Below, one piece after another: positions 36,518 through 45,477 of a stretch of DNA of 64,000 nt. Where the stretch lies: assembly GCA_016713985.1 (NCBI GenBank), contig JADJOD010000007.1, forward strand, positions 124,001 through 188,000, written 5' to 3'. The notes beneath the pieces were generated by a model. That model was not told the origin of the DNA and did no database searches. It saw only the letters and a program-made list of their open reading frames with translations. This stretch comes from Lewinellaceae bacterium. GTDB taxonomy: Bacteria > Bacteroidota > Bacteroidia > Chitinophagales > Saprospiraceae. Each line of letters begins with the position of its first letter. Position 1 is the stretch's first letter. A program made the translations under genes and the position numbers.

Positions 36518-38226
36518 ATGCAAAAACTTTGGCTTAAGGATTTTGAACACCACATCAGCGCCGCCACCGCCAATACGGCGGATGACTTGTTGCAGGCCGG
36601 TAGTGTGAAGGCATTGCGGGAAGTGGAAAAACATTTTTGGGTGGCTACCGTAGAGGCGCCGGATGGCACTTTTGAAATAGAAGCCATGATCACGCCGCAT
36701 AAAATCAAGGCGTTTACCTGCGAATGCTGGACGGAGGGGCGGCGATTGATGTGCCCGCATATTGCAGCCGCGTTGCTCAAACTCCGGCAATTCCTGGAGC
36801 AAAAAACGGAGGAAAACAAGGTCAAAGCGGAAAAACGCGCCAAAACGGAGTTAAACCGGATCACCATCAGCAATGTATTGGACAGCGCCACCCCGGAAGC
36901 GCTTGCCGAATTTGTGCAGGAATATTCCCGGCGCGACCGCGATTTTGCACTTGCCCTGAAAACCTGGTTTGCCGCCACCGTATCGGGCACGGAAAATCCC
37001 TTCGCATTGATCCTGGACTCCGTTATCCCCAAAACCGTATCGGACAAAAAAGCCAAGGAACCGGACCTGCGACGGGTACGCCAGACACTGGACGACCTCA
37101 TCCGCCAACTCGACGGCGCAGCGGAAGAACACAATTTTTCCACCGCCTTCCAGATCGCCCTGACGATTGTGCAAAAAATCGCCCCTTTGTGGCCAAACTG
37201 GAAGATCAAAAACGGGCGTCGTTGTTACAGCAGTGTGAACACGTTTTTTCCCGTTTGGCAAAATTGCAGGAATTGCCCGTGTCGCCCGAACTCAAGGAGG
37301 CGGCCTGGACGGCGGTATTCGACCTGGCATGTGAGGAAGGTTATCCCGGTGAAATGACCACACCCGTTTTGATTTTTCTGAACCGGGAGGCTTCCAACGA
37401 TGACAAATTCAGGAGAATCAATGAGTTATTCGATCGAACCAGTTCGCCGGTTCCACCTTTTTTGTTGCATTTGTTTGTCGGGGCGCTTGCCAAAAGGGGG
37501 ACGCCGGGCACGGTGATCCGGGTACTGGAAGAATACAGCGCCAAGCCGGCCCTCATCCGGGAAGCAATCGATATTCTGGCCAAAACCCGCCAGCCCGAAG
37601 CGGCTTACGGTACGGGGGAGTACTTCCTGGATAAACTGCCTTTTACCTTCGGGCAACGTCGGGATATCGAGCGTATTTTATCCGAAATTGCACAGGATAC
37701 CGGCGATACGGACCGCCAGATCAAACTCCTGTGGCGCAGGTTTTTGCAAAGCAGCAATTTCGATTATTTCCGGGAAATGAAATCCATCTCCGGCACACGC
37801 TGGCCCGCGGAACTGAAACGCCGCCTCTCGGAACTGCGCAAACAAGGGAACGACGGCATGACGGCTGTGGTGCTCGCTGCCGAGGGCGAAAAGGAAGAAC
37901 TGGCCCAACTGCTTGAAAAACAAGACGATATAAAACAATTCCAACTGTACGAAAACCTGTTCCTGCCGGAAGACCGGGAGTTTGTGCAAAACCGCTATAT
38001 CGGCCTGATGACCAGTTATTTACGCGAACATTTCGGGCGGCAGGCCTCCGCTTTCGTCCGCGAACACCTGTCCGGGCTCTTGCAAAAAGACGAATCGGAA
38101 TTGGTGATCAACGTCATCCGGGAACTCATTGCACGTTTTGCCGACCGCCCGTCCCTGCCGGAAGAATTGGCGGAATTGTTCCCCAAATCAAAAAGAAAGG
38201 CCATTTTGCATGCTGAAAAACTATGA
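36518..38226 (+). CDS. SWIM zinc-finger protein, one frame break
   Basis: The N-terminal 105 residues hold a SWIM motif of the CxCx(n)CxH type (CECWTEGRRLMCPHIAAALL), a zinc-binding fold for nucleic acid or protein contacts. The remainder is helical, with TPR-like hairpins (about residues 300-560: GTVIRVLEEYSAKPALIREAI, RQPEAAYGTGEYFL). A base is missing near 37190; restoring it gives 569 residues. SWIM-plus-helical-repeat proteins of this size occur beside SNF2-type helicases in many bacteria, but none is adjacent here. Start chosen at 36518 because it begins the conserved-looking LWLKDFEHHISAAT segment. Overlaps rlmH by 4 nt, so translation is coupled. Confidence 0.75.
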
Positions 38227-38696
38227 AAACAGAACTTTGGGTCATCGGAAAAACATCGGAACAGTACTTAGAGTCCGGGATCGGGGTTTATGAAAAACGG
38301 CTGAAAAACTACCTGCCCTTTACGTTCACTATCCTGCCCGATATAAAAACCAAACAGGCAGACCACAACCGGCTGAAACAGGAAGAAGGCAAAATGGTAC
38401 TCGCCAAAATCAACCCGGAAGATTACCTCGTGCTGCTCGACGAACGCGGCTGGCAAGGCCGTTCAACCGACCTGGCCACCTGGCTGGAGCGGCGCCTCTC
38501 CTCCTCCAATCGCCGATTGATTTTTTTGATCGGCGGCGCTTTCGGATTTTCGCCCGATGTTTATGCCCGCGCCAACGAACAACTGGCGCTGTCAAAACTC
38601 ACGTTCAGCCACCAGATGGCCCGCCTGTTTTTCTTAGAACAACTCTACCGGGCCATGACCATCCTGAAAAATGAACCGTATCATAATGAGGAATGA
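38223..38696 (+). CDS. rlmH: 23S rRNA (pseudouridine-1915-N3)-methyltransferase RlmH
   Basis: 157 residues, SPOUT-class methyltransferase that adds a methyl group to pseudouridine 1915 in helix 69 of 23S rRNA, using SAM. Family features are visible: LDERGWQGRSTDLATWLE, the knot segment RRLIFLIGGAFGFSPDVYARAN, and the C-terminal SKLTFSHQMARLFFLEQLYRAMTI and EPYH. ATG at 38223 overlaps the SWIM gene stop. The stop codon falls within the first units of a TGATGAATGA microsatellite. Confidence 0.95.
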   Translation: MKTELWVIGKTSEQYLESGIGVYEKRLKNYLPFTFTILPDIKTKQADHNRLKQEEGKMVLAKINPEDYLVLLDERGWQGRSTDLATWLERRLSSSNRRLIFLIGGAFGFSPDVYARANEQLALSKLTFSHQMARLFFLEQLYRAMTILKNEPYHNEE

Positions 38697-38765
38697 TGAA
38701 TGAGGAATGATGAGGGATGAATGATGAGAGATGAATGATGAATGATGAGGGATGAATGATGAATG
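38684..38765. repeat. TGATGAATGA-type microsatellite after rlmH
   Basis: Imperfect units of aatgatga/ggatgaatgatga starting at the rlmH stop. The complementary text occurs at 38994-39049, so the two blocks form an inverted pair around a 228-nt gap. The gap itself (38766-38993) contains no credible gene. Confidence 0.75.
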
Positions 38766-38993
38766 GGGGCTTTGGTTGGAGGTTGGGGGGGGAGGCAGGG
38801 CATTATTTTGGCCACGGAGTGCCCGTTTCGTTTAAAATTTAGAGCGAAAAGGGCGCGAAAAGATCAAACATTTGTAGATTCATCTATATTCGGCCTCTCC
38901 GAAGTCATTGGAAATTTTGATACGTTTACCCCCGGGAAAGAGGCAACACAGTGATTTAATCATTCCCTACCCAAGAGGCTACACTACACAAAA

Positions 38994-39049
38994 TTCATCA
39001 TTCATCCCTCATCATTCATCATTCATCATTCATCCCTCATCATTCTCAA
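38994..39049. repeat. Inverted copy of the TGATGAATGA microsatellite
   Basis: Units of attcatcattcatccctcat, the reverse complement of the block at 38684-38765. It ends five bases before the rhomboid ATG. Confidence 0.75.
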
Positions 39050-39053
39050 GAGA

Positions 39054-39670
39054 ATGTCCATTACTTACATCATTATCATCGTTACGGCACTGGTGTCGTT
39101 TTTGGCCTTCAACAACCAGGAGTTGTTTGTAAAACTGAAACACTGGCCTTACCAGGAGGAGCGGCGGGGTGAGTATTATCGCTGGTTTACCAGCGGTTTT
39201 TTACACGCCGATCCGATGCACCTGATATTCAATATGTTGACCCTGTACTTTTTCGGCGAATTTGTCGAGTCGGCATTTGGCGAGCTTTTCGGCGGTTTGG
39301 GTCCTGCCGTATTTCTGATTTTTTACGTCGCAGCAATTATTGCGGCTTCTTCCGCCACCTTTATTAAATACAAGCACACTTCGGGTTTTGCCAGCATCGG
39401 CGCTTCGGGAGCGGTGGCCGCCGTGCTTTTTGCCGCCATTCTTTTCAATCCAACCATCGGTATCCGCATGTTTTTTATACCGATCGATATTCCGGGTTTT
39501 GTTTTCGGCATTTTGTATTTATGGTACAGTTCGTATGAAGCAAAACGCGGGCGCGACAACATTGACCATCTGGCGCACTTTTTCGGGGCCGTTTTCGGCT
39601 TCTTTTTCCCTATTTTTTCAAACCGGTTTTGTTCCTCGGTTTTTTGAACCAGATCGTCAACTGGTTTTAG
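39054..39670 (+). CDS. Rhomboid family intramembrane serine protease, one frame break near the end
   Basis: Polytopic inner-membrane protease with about six hydrophobic helices. Signature segments: TSGFLHADPMHLIFNM (loop-1 region), ASIGASGAV with the catalytic serine, and DNIDHLAHFFGAVFG with the catalytic histidine. The family cleaves substrates within the membrane. At a TTTTTT run near 39617-39622 one T appears to be missing; with it restored the protein ends LNQIVNWF at 39670 (205 residues) rather than at 39647. Substrate unknown. It sits between the microsatellite block and trxA. Confidence 0.85.
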
Positions 39671-39737
39671 AAACCCGAAATGTTGGGGTGCGGACATTTT
39701 TGAAGGAAACTCCAAAAAATCCGGCTCCAATTTCTGT

Positions 39738-39745
39738 TACCTTTG
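39738..39745 (+). promoter_or_regulatory. Promoter -7 box (TACCTTTG) of trxA
   Basis: Perfect TAnnTTTG match 73 nt upstream of the ATG. Confidence 0.5.
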
Positions 39746-39818
39746 CAACCAAGCCGGTCAAAAAGGTGTTTTAATCCCGAGTTTAAAATTTGCAGTTAAC
39801 TAAAATAAATTTTCAACA

Positions 39819-40136
39819 ATGGCATACGAATTCACGGATGCGAACTTCAAATCGGAAGTGCTCGAGAGCGAAAAAGTAACGGTAGTTGACCTTTGGGCAG
39901 AATGGTGCCAACCCTGCCTTGCTATGGGCCCGATTGTGGAACAATTAGCCGAAGAATATAAAGATCGCGCAGTGATCGGCAAACTGAATGTAGACAACAA
40001 CGCAGATGTGCCGACCAATTACAGCGTGCGGGGTATTCCTACTTTCCTGATCTTCAAAAACGGCGAACTGAAGGATAAATTAGTGGGCATGCAATCCAAA
40101 AAAATGCTCCAGGACAAGATCAACTCCTTGTTGTAA
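39819..40136 (+). CDS. trxA: Thioredoxin with WCQPC active site
   Basis: 105 residues, single thioredoxin domain, cytoplasmic (no signal peptide). Active-site cysteines are Cys30 and Cys33 in AEWCQPCLAMGP; the usual motif is WCGPC, so Gly is replaced by Gln, which may alter redox potential or partner choice. The cis-proline loop RGIPTFLIFKNGE is present. Reduces disulfides as electron donor to peroxiredoxins, ribonucleotide reductase and repair enzymes. Strong terminator at 40158-40194. Confidence 0.93.
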   Translation: MAYEFTDANFKSEVLESEKVTVVDLWAEWCQPCLAMGPIVEQLAEEYKDRAVIGKLNVDNNADVPTNYSVRGIPTFLIFKNGELKDKLVGMQSKKMLQDKINSLL

Positions 40137-41734
40137 GTCCTTCGTTTTCAAGCGACCAACCCGCGTTCCGGCAGTGCCGGGGTGCGGGTTTTTTGGTATC
40201 GGTGGGTCGTGGATTCATTTCACGCAAAGGTTTGCCCCGCTTTCCGAGATAATCCGCCACATCCCCCGCCGTCATACCCGCCTGCCCCTGCTCCTTTGCC
40301 GCCAGATCGCCCGCCAGTCCGTGCAGGTACACGCCGAGCAAAGCCGCGTCGCGGGCGGAATAGCCCTGCGCCAGCAAGCCGGTCAGCACACCCGTCAATA
40401 CATCTCCCGTGCCTCCGGTGGCCATTCCCGGATTGCCCGTCGAATTGAACCAGCAGGCGCCGTCGGGGCAGGCGATGGACGTATGCGCTCCTTTTAAAAC
40501 GATAAAAATGCCGTGTTCCTGCGCTTTGGCGCGTTGCAGGTCGTTGCGGTCAAAATCATTGGCCGAGGAGCCGAACAAACGTGCAAATTCTTTGGGATGT
40601 GGTGTAAGGATCGTGTTTCGGGGCACCCAACGCCACCAGTCCGGGTTTTCGGCCAGGAGGTTCAATGCGTCGGCATCCAGCACCAGTTTATTGTTGTTCG
40701 CCTGATTCATGGCTTGCAGCAAATTCTTCAGGGCAAGAGCGGTTTCCGGTGCGCGGCCAATGCCGCATCCCGCTCCTACAGCGCTATACGGTTGCAAATC
40801 AGGCACTTCTGCCCACATCATCGCCCGGTGACCGGCGCTGAACATCGCTTCCGGCACGGCCGATTGCAGTATGATATAACCCGTACGCGGCGCATGAACG
40901 GACAGCAACCCCACCCCCGCGCGCAGGCAGGCGCGGGCGGCGAGCACGGCCGCACCCATTTTACCATAACTGCCGGCAATCAGCAAGGCATGACCGAACG
41001 TGCCTTTGTGCGAGAATTTTGGACGCGGGCGGACAAGCAGACCCGCCTGAAACGGGGTCAGGTAGTGAAAAGCCGTCTCGGCTTTGTTGTAAAAATCTAA
41101 GTGCAGGCCGATGGAGCCGAAGGCCCACTCCCCCACTCTTTCGGCATTTTCCGGAAAAAGAACGCGCGTTTGGGCGATTCAAAACTGAAGGTGCACGTCG
41201 CCCGCACCACCGCTGTGCCGGGGGTATGCCGGTCGGCAAAAGGCCGCTCGGCAGGTCGATGGAAGCGATTTCGTTGGGCAATCCGTTCAAAAAATCGATC
41301 ACCGCGAGCCAGGGGCCCTCCAGCGGACGAGTCAGGCCGGAGCCGAACAGGGCGTCGATGATCACGGCATTGGCGGCTATATGGAACCGTTTGAGGTCGC
41401 CGGCTTTTTGCGCCGTGAGCAGGTCAATATCTTTCGGCATCACGGCCAACTGGGCTTCGAAGTCGGCGGAACGTTTCCCATTGAAGTCGCAAACAAATAC
41501 CTTTACGTCGTAGTTCAACCAGTGCAACAAACGGGCAACCGCAAGTCCGTCGCCGCCATTGTTGCCGGTGCCGGCTGCAACGGCGATCGGGCGCCGCGTA
41601 TCAGGGCAAAGCCTGGCAAACCAGTCGGTGAAGACTTGTGCCGCGCGGTTCATCAGGTCGACCGATTTAACCGGTTCATTTTCAATGGTAAATGTATCCC
41701 AGGCGCGTACCTGGCCGGTATCCAGCATTTTCAT
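40120..41734 (-). CDS. nnr: Bifunctional NAD(P)H-hydrate epimerase/dehydratase, two frame breaks
   Basis: Repairs hydrated NAD(P)H: the N-terminal YjeF/NnrE domain epimerises the hydrate and the C-terminal NnrD domain dehydrates it with ADP or ATP. Visible: GTGNNGGDGLAVARLL and DALFGSGL (epimerase), then HKGTFGHALLIAGSYGKMGAAVLAARACLRAG, TPHPKEFARL, NSTGNPGMATGGTGDVLTG (dehydratase nucleotide site). Breaks lie at the AAAA run 41238-41241 and near 41153, one base missing at each; the repaired protein is about 538 residues. The frame as read ends at 40120, but its last ~25 codons translate the trxA terminator, so a third indel near 40240 with an earlier stop is likely. Converges with trxA. Confidence 0.88.
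40158..40194. terminator. Rho-independent terminator of trxA, probably bidirectional
   Basis: Outer stem AACCCGC/GCGGGTT with an inner CCGGCA/TGCCGG stem, followed by TTTTTT on the plus strand. It lies within the C-terminal reading frame of the opposing gene, which suggests that the true stop of that gene is earlier. Confidence 0.8.
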
Positions 41735-41795
41735 ATTGTGCGAAGTATGGGTATAAAAATACTGCTTGTATGAAAATTTTTCACCTTTTATTCAA

Positions 41796-41865
41796 CGTAA
41801 CGCCAACCTCTGGTTGGCATTAAAGGGCCTTATAAAACAAAAGCCAACCGGAGGTTGGCGTTACG
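41796..41865. repeat. REP-like inverted repeat upstream of the CoA-transferase
   Basis: 23-bp arms 41796-41818 and 41843-41865 with one mismatch, text CGTAACGCCAACCT(C/T)... It ends three bases before the ATG at 41869, so it forms the 5' untranslated region and could affect translation or carry the promoter. Confidence 0.7.
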
Positions 41866-41868
41866 TCT

Positions 41869-42978
41869 ATGAAACGCGATTCGTTTTTTCAGGGCTTAAA
41901 AGTGGTGGAGTTTGCCGGTGTCCTGGCCGGCCCGGCTGTCGGAATGTTTTTTGCGGAACTCGGCGCCGAGGTGATAAAAATTGAAAATAAATCCACCGGC
42001 GGCGACATGACCCGTGGCTGGAAACTGCCTTCGGAAGACCCCGATTCTCCTGTTTCCGCCTATTTCTGTAGTGTAAATTGGGGGAAACAGCACCTGATGC
42101 TCGACCTGAACGACCCGGACGATCTTCAAATCGCCCTCAGCCACGCCTGCCGGGCAGACGTGGTGATCTCCAATTTCAAACCCGCTTCCGCCCGGCGGCT
42201 GGGTGTGGATGCGGAGAGTCTGCACGCCCGCAATCCGGGACTCATTTATGCACAAATCAACGCATTTTCCGACCCGGAAGACCCACGACCCGCGTTCGAC
42301 GTGGTACTTCAGGCGGAAGCGGGCTTTCTTTACATGACCGGCGAAGCCGGCCGGCCGCCGGCCCGGATGCCGGTCGCTTTGATCGACCTGGTGGCAGCGC
42401 ACCAGTTAAAGGAAGCCATTTTGATTGCCCTCTTGCATCACGCGCGCACGGGCAAAGGTTCGGTGGTAGGCACTTCCCTCATGGAATCGGCGCTCGCCTC
42501 CTTAGCCAACCAGGCCGGCAATTTCCTGATGGCGGGGCACGTGCCGCAACGTATGGGCGCCCAACACCCCAACATCGCGCCGTACGGCGATATTTTTAAC
42601 TGCGCCGACGGGAAACCCGTGTTGCTGGCTATCGGTACCGAGCGGCAATTCCGGGCATTATGCGAGGTATTGGGTTTGGAGTGGATGTTGGAAGACCCTG
42701 ATTTTCAGACGAATAAAGAGCGGGTAAACAACCGGGAAGCCCTCAATGAAGTTTTGTCGGTGGCTATTTCCACCAAAATGTTCGACGACCTGATACCCCA
42801 ACTTCATGCGGCAGCTGTGCCGGCCGCCCAAATCAGGGATTTGCGTTCCGTTTTTGATTTGCCGGAAGCGCAGGCAATGATCTTGGAAGAAAAAACGGCG
42901 GAAGGTATACCGACAAAACGGGTAAAAACCGTCGCATTCCATATAAAAAAAAAAAAATTGAAATGGAAATGGAAATGA
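41869..42978 (+). CDS. CaiB/BaiF family CoA-transferase (family III)
   Basis: 369 residues. Transfers CoA between an acyl-CoA donor and a carboxylic acid. Landmarks: opening GLKVVEFAGVLAGPAVGMFFAELGAEVIKIE, the FDVVLQAEAGFLYMTGE region that carries the catalytic aspartate, and DIFNCADGKPVLLAIG. Substrate cannot be inferred. The C-terminus reads KTVAFHIKKKKLKWKWK and is encoded by a 13-base A run (42945-42957) that is prone to both slippage and sequencing error, so the precise end is uncertain. Overlaps mrp by 16 nt. Confidence 0.87.
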   Translation: MKRDSFFQGLKVVEFAGVLAGPAVGMFFAELGAEVIKIENKSTGGDMTRGWKLPSEDPDSPVSAYFCSVNWGKQHLMLDLNDPDDLQIALSHACRADVVISNFKPASARRLGVDAESLHARNPGLIYAQINAFSDPEDPRPAFDVVLQAEAGFLYMTGEAGRPPARMPVALIDLVAAHQLKEAILIALLHHARTGKGSVVGTSLMESALASLANQAGNFLMAGHVPQRMGAQHPNIAPYGDIFNCADGKPVLLAIGTERQFRALCEVLGLEWMLEDPDFQTNKERVNNREALNEVLSVAISTKMFDDLIPQLHAAAVPAAQIRDLRSVFDLPEAQAMILEEKTAEGIPTKRVKTVAFHIKKKKLKWKWK

Positions 42979-44063
42979 ATAAAGATAAAATAATGGAAGC
43001 CCTTCGCCAGGTGCGCGACCCACAAACCGGGCGCGATATCGTTTCGGCTGGCATGGTGGAAAACCTTGAAACAGAAGGAGATAACATCAATTTTAAACTC
43101 GTTGTACCCTCCCTGCAAATGCAGGGAAAAGCGGAGTTGAATTTTGCCTGCATGGGCGCGGTAGCGACGGTGTATCCGCAGGCCAACGTGAACGTACACT
43201 TCATGGCACGTACACCGGGCAGCCGCGAAAGTGCCAGCATTGTGCCGCACATCAAAAACATCATCGCCGTGGCTTCCGGCAAAGGTGGCGTGGGTAAAAG
43301 CACCGTGGCCGTCAACCTGGCGCTCGGATTAAAAAAACTCGGCGCCCGGGTAGGTTTGATGGACGCCGACGTGTACGGCCCCAGCATCCCGACTATGCTT
43401 GGCCTCGTCGGCCAGCGCCCGAGGGTAAAAGACATCACGGGTACGGTAAAAATGGTGCCCCTGGAGGCTTACGGACTGCCGGTTATCAGCATCGGCAATA
43501 TCATCGACCCCGACCAGGCGGTGGTGCTGCGCGGCCCGCGGCTGGCCGCTATCATCAAGCAGTTTTTTAACGACGTTTTGTGGGATTCCCTCGATTTTCT
43601 GATCGTCGACCTGCCTCCCGGAACCGGCGACGTGCAACTGACGCTGGTGCAAACGGTTCCGGTCACCGGCGTGGTGCTGGTGACCACCCCGCAGGAAGTG
43701 GCCCTGGCCGACGCCATCAAAGCCATGAACATGTTCCTGCTGCCTCAGATCAACGTGCCGATCCTGGGTGTCGTGGAAAACATGTCCTGGTTTACACCCG
43801 CAGAACTACCTGAAAATAAATACTTTATCTTCGGTGAAGGCGGCGGAAAAAAACTCGCTAAGGAAAGTAACTCCGTGCTACTGGGTCAGATACCCATCGT
43901 ACAAAGTATTCGTGAAGGCGGCGACAACGGCATACCGGCCGTGTTGAATGAGTCCGGCATCGTATCTGATGCGCTGATGAACGTCGCCAAAAACACCCTG
44001 CGGCAAATAGCCGTACGCAATGAAATGATGGAACCTACGAGGGTGGTGAAAATGGGCGAGTAA
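42963..44063 (+). CDS. mrp: Mrp/ApbC/NBP35-type Fe-S cluster carrier ATPase
   Basis: 366 residues. N-terminal DUF59/MIP18-like domain (LRQVRDPQTGRDIVSAGMV) followed by a P-loop ATPase with deviant Walker A GKGGVGKST, DADVYGPSIPTMLG, PPGTGDVQLTL. These proteins hold and hand over 4Fe-4S clusters. The usual CxxC pair near the C-terminal third is not seen (the segment reads FTPAELPENKYFIFGEGGG), which occurs in some Bacteroidota Mrp proteins and may affect cluster binding. Start may be 42963, 42969 or 42975, all ATG. Coupled to the CoA-transferase by overlap. Confidence 0.9.
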   Translation: MEMEMNKDKIMEALRQVRDPQTGRDIVSAGMVENLETEGDNINFKLVVPSLQMQGKAELNFACMGAVATVYPQANVNVHFMARTPGSRESASIVPHIKNIIAVASGKGGVGKSTVAVNLALGLKKLGARVGLMDADVYGPSIPTMLGLVGQRPRVKDITGTVKMVPLEAYGLPVISIGNIIDPDQAVVLRGPRLAAIIKQFFNDVLWDSLDFLIVDLPPGTGDVQLTLVQTVPVTGVVLVTTPQEVALADAIKAMNMFLLPQINVPILGVVENMSWFTPAELPENKYFIFGEGGGKKLAKESNSVLLGQIPIVQSIREGGDNGIPAVLNESGIVSDALMNVAKNTLRQIAVRNEMMEPTRVVKMGE

Positions 44064-44082
44064 GAACTATTGTTGGATTGTT

Positions 44083-45447
44083 TCACCCAAAACTCATCCC
44101 GGAATTAAACACGCCGTTTACCCGGTCGCGCACCCGTGTGTCCGTGGTGTTGGCCAGTACCGTTTCGAATACCCTGCGCTGGTCGATTTGGCGGAGTGCG
44201 ACGGCCGATTGCAGGCGTTGCTGGGATGCCACGGCCGATACGGCAGGCGCCACGATCTGGCTCATTCCTCCCGTTCCTTTATTGATGGCCAATGCGATGA
44301 TGAGCGTCATGGCCGCTTCCGAAGTCAGGATGTCGCTGATACGCGGAATGGAAAGACGAATACCGCCGATCGTCACGTCGAGTTTAAAATTCAGCGCGGG
44401 TTGCACGTAGAGTTCATTGGCTGCCCGAAGTTGCTCGCGTACCAGGGAGGGTTCAAAACCCGCCTGGATAAAAGCCCCGTAAAGCGGCACGTTGCCCTGA
44501 ATATATAACCAGGCCTCATCGCCGCGGCGTTTGAAGCCGGTGTCGTCAAGCACGGTCACCGTGGCGTTTTTACCCGTACCTTCCGTATCGATACCTACAC
44601 GCCCGAATACATCGCGAAACGCCGCAGGTGCATTGGCTTCCATACCCGCCAGCAAACGGTTGAGGCTGCCGCCCACGGCTGCCGCGCCGGTAAACTGAAT
44701 AAATCCGTAAGAAAAAATGGCCTTGTCGTAACTGTTGATGGCATCAAAACTGCCTTCGTGGGTGGAAACGAACTGTAATGCCGCCGCCTGCACGGGTGTC
44801 AGCCCGACCGCCTGAATGGCCGACAAACTGATTTCCATGTGCGACTGACCGGCATACATGATCCCCAGGGGATATAGCATAAACTGGGAGTTGACGTGAT
44901 CGCGCATGTTGGCCACCACCGAGCCGCCGTTCGGCAAAGGTACCGTCAGAAAATAGCGCCGGAATCCGGCTTCCTGCCGGGTTTCCAGCACGAACTGCCT
45001 GCGCGCGGTAAGAAAATTCCCGCTCACGGGGGGCGGGTCGGGCTGGGCAGGAGTCGGCGGTTGCGGTTTCGCGGGAGGTGTTGGGCTGCTTCCACGTACA
45101 CGCAGCGTTTGTCCGACACTCAGGTTATTGGAAGTCAGTCCGTTGAGCGACTTCAGGGCATCCACGGTCATGCCGAATTTTTTGGCGATACCGAACAAGG
45201 TATCCCCCTTTACCACTTTATAGGGTTGTGTGGCGCTCCCGCCGGATGAAGATGAACTATTGGAGGAAGCAGGCGGCGGTGTGGCGGCGGGGCCTTCCAC
45301 GCGAACTTTCAACACCTGGCCGATATTTAAATTATTGGAAGCGAGACCGTTGAGGGACTTGAGGTCGTCGACGGTCATTTTAAATTTTTTAGCGATGGCG
45401 AACAGGGTATCACCCTTAACAACCTTGTAGTGGGAAATGGCGCTCAT
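44083..45447 (-). CDS. Protein with two LysM domains and a lysozyme-like region (454 aa)
   Basis: Two LysM peptidoglycan-binding domains at about residues 5-50 and 75-120 (YKVVKGDTLFAIAKKFKMTVDDLKSLNG in each, nearly identical), joined by Ser/Pro-rich linkers. The C-terminal ~310 residues include LQFVSTHEGSFDAINSYDKAIFSYGFIQFTG, with the glutamate placement of a muramidase-like active site; enzymatic activity is inferred only. There is no signal peptide at the ATG 45447, unusual for a wall-binding protein; export by holin-like, phage-like or lysis routes, or use inside a contractile apparatus, are possibilities. Convergent with mrp; 30 nt downstream of holA on the same strand. Confidence 0.7.
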   Translation of the reverse strand: MSAISHYKVVKGDTLFAIAKKFKMTVDDLKSLNGLASNNLNIGQVLKVRVEGPAATPPPASSNSSSSSGGSATQPYKVVKGDTLFGIAKKFGMTVDALKSLNGLTSNNLSVGQTLRVRGSSPTPPAKPQPPTPAQPDPPPVSGNFLTARRQFVLETRQEAGFRRYFLTVPLPNGGSVVANMRDHVNSQFMLYPLGIMYAGQSHMEISLSAIQAVGLTPVQAAALQFVSTHEGSFDAINSYDKAIFSYGFIQFTGAAAVGGSLNRLLAGMEANAPAAFRDVFGRVGIDTEGTGKNATVTVLDDTGFKRRGDEAWLYIQGNVPLYGAFIQAGFEPSLVREQLRAANELYVQPALNFKLDVTIGGIRLSIPRISDILTSEAAMTLIIALAINKGTGGMSQIVAPAVSAVASQQRLQSAVALRQIDQRRVFETVLANTTDTRVRDRVNGVFNSGMSFG

Positions 45448-45477
45448 TTGGTACACTTTTTAGGACAACGTGGAAAA

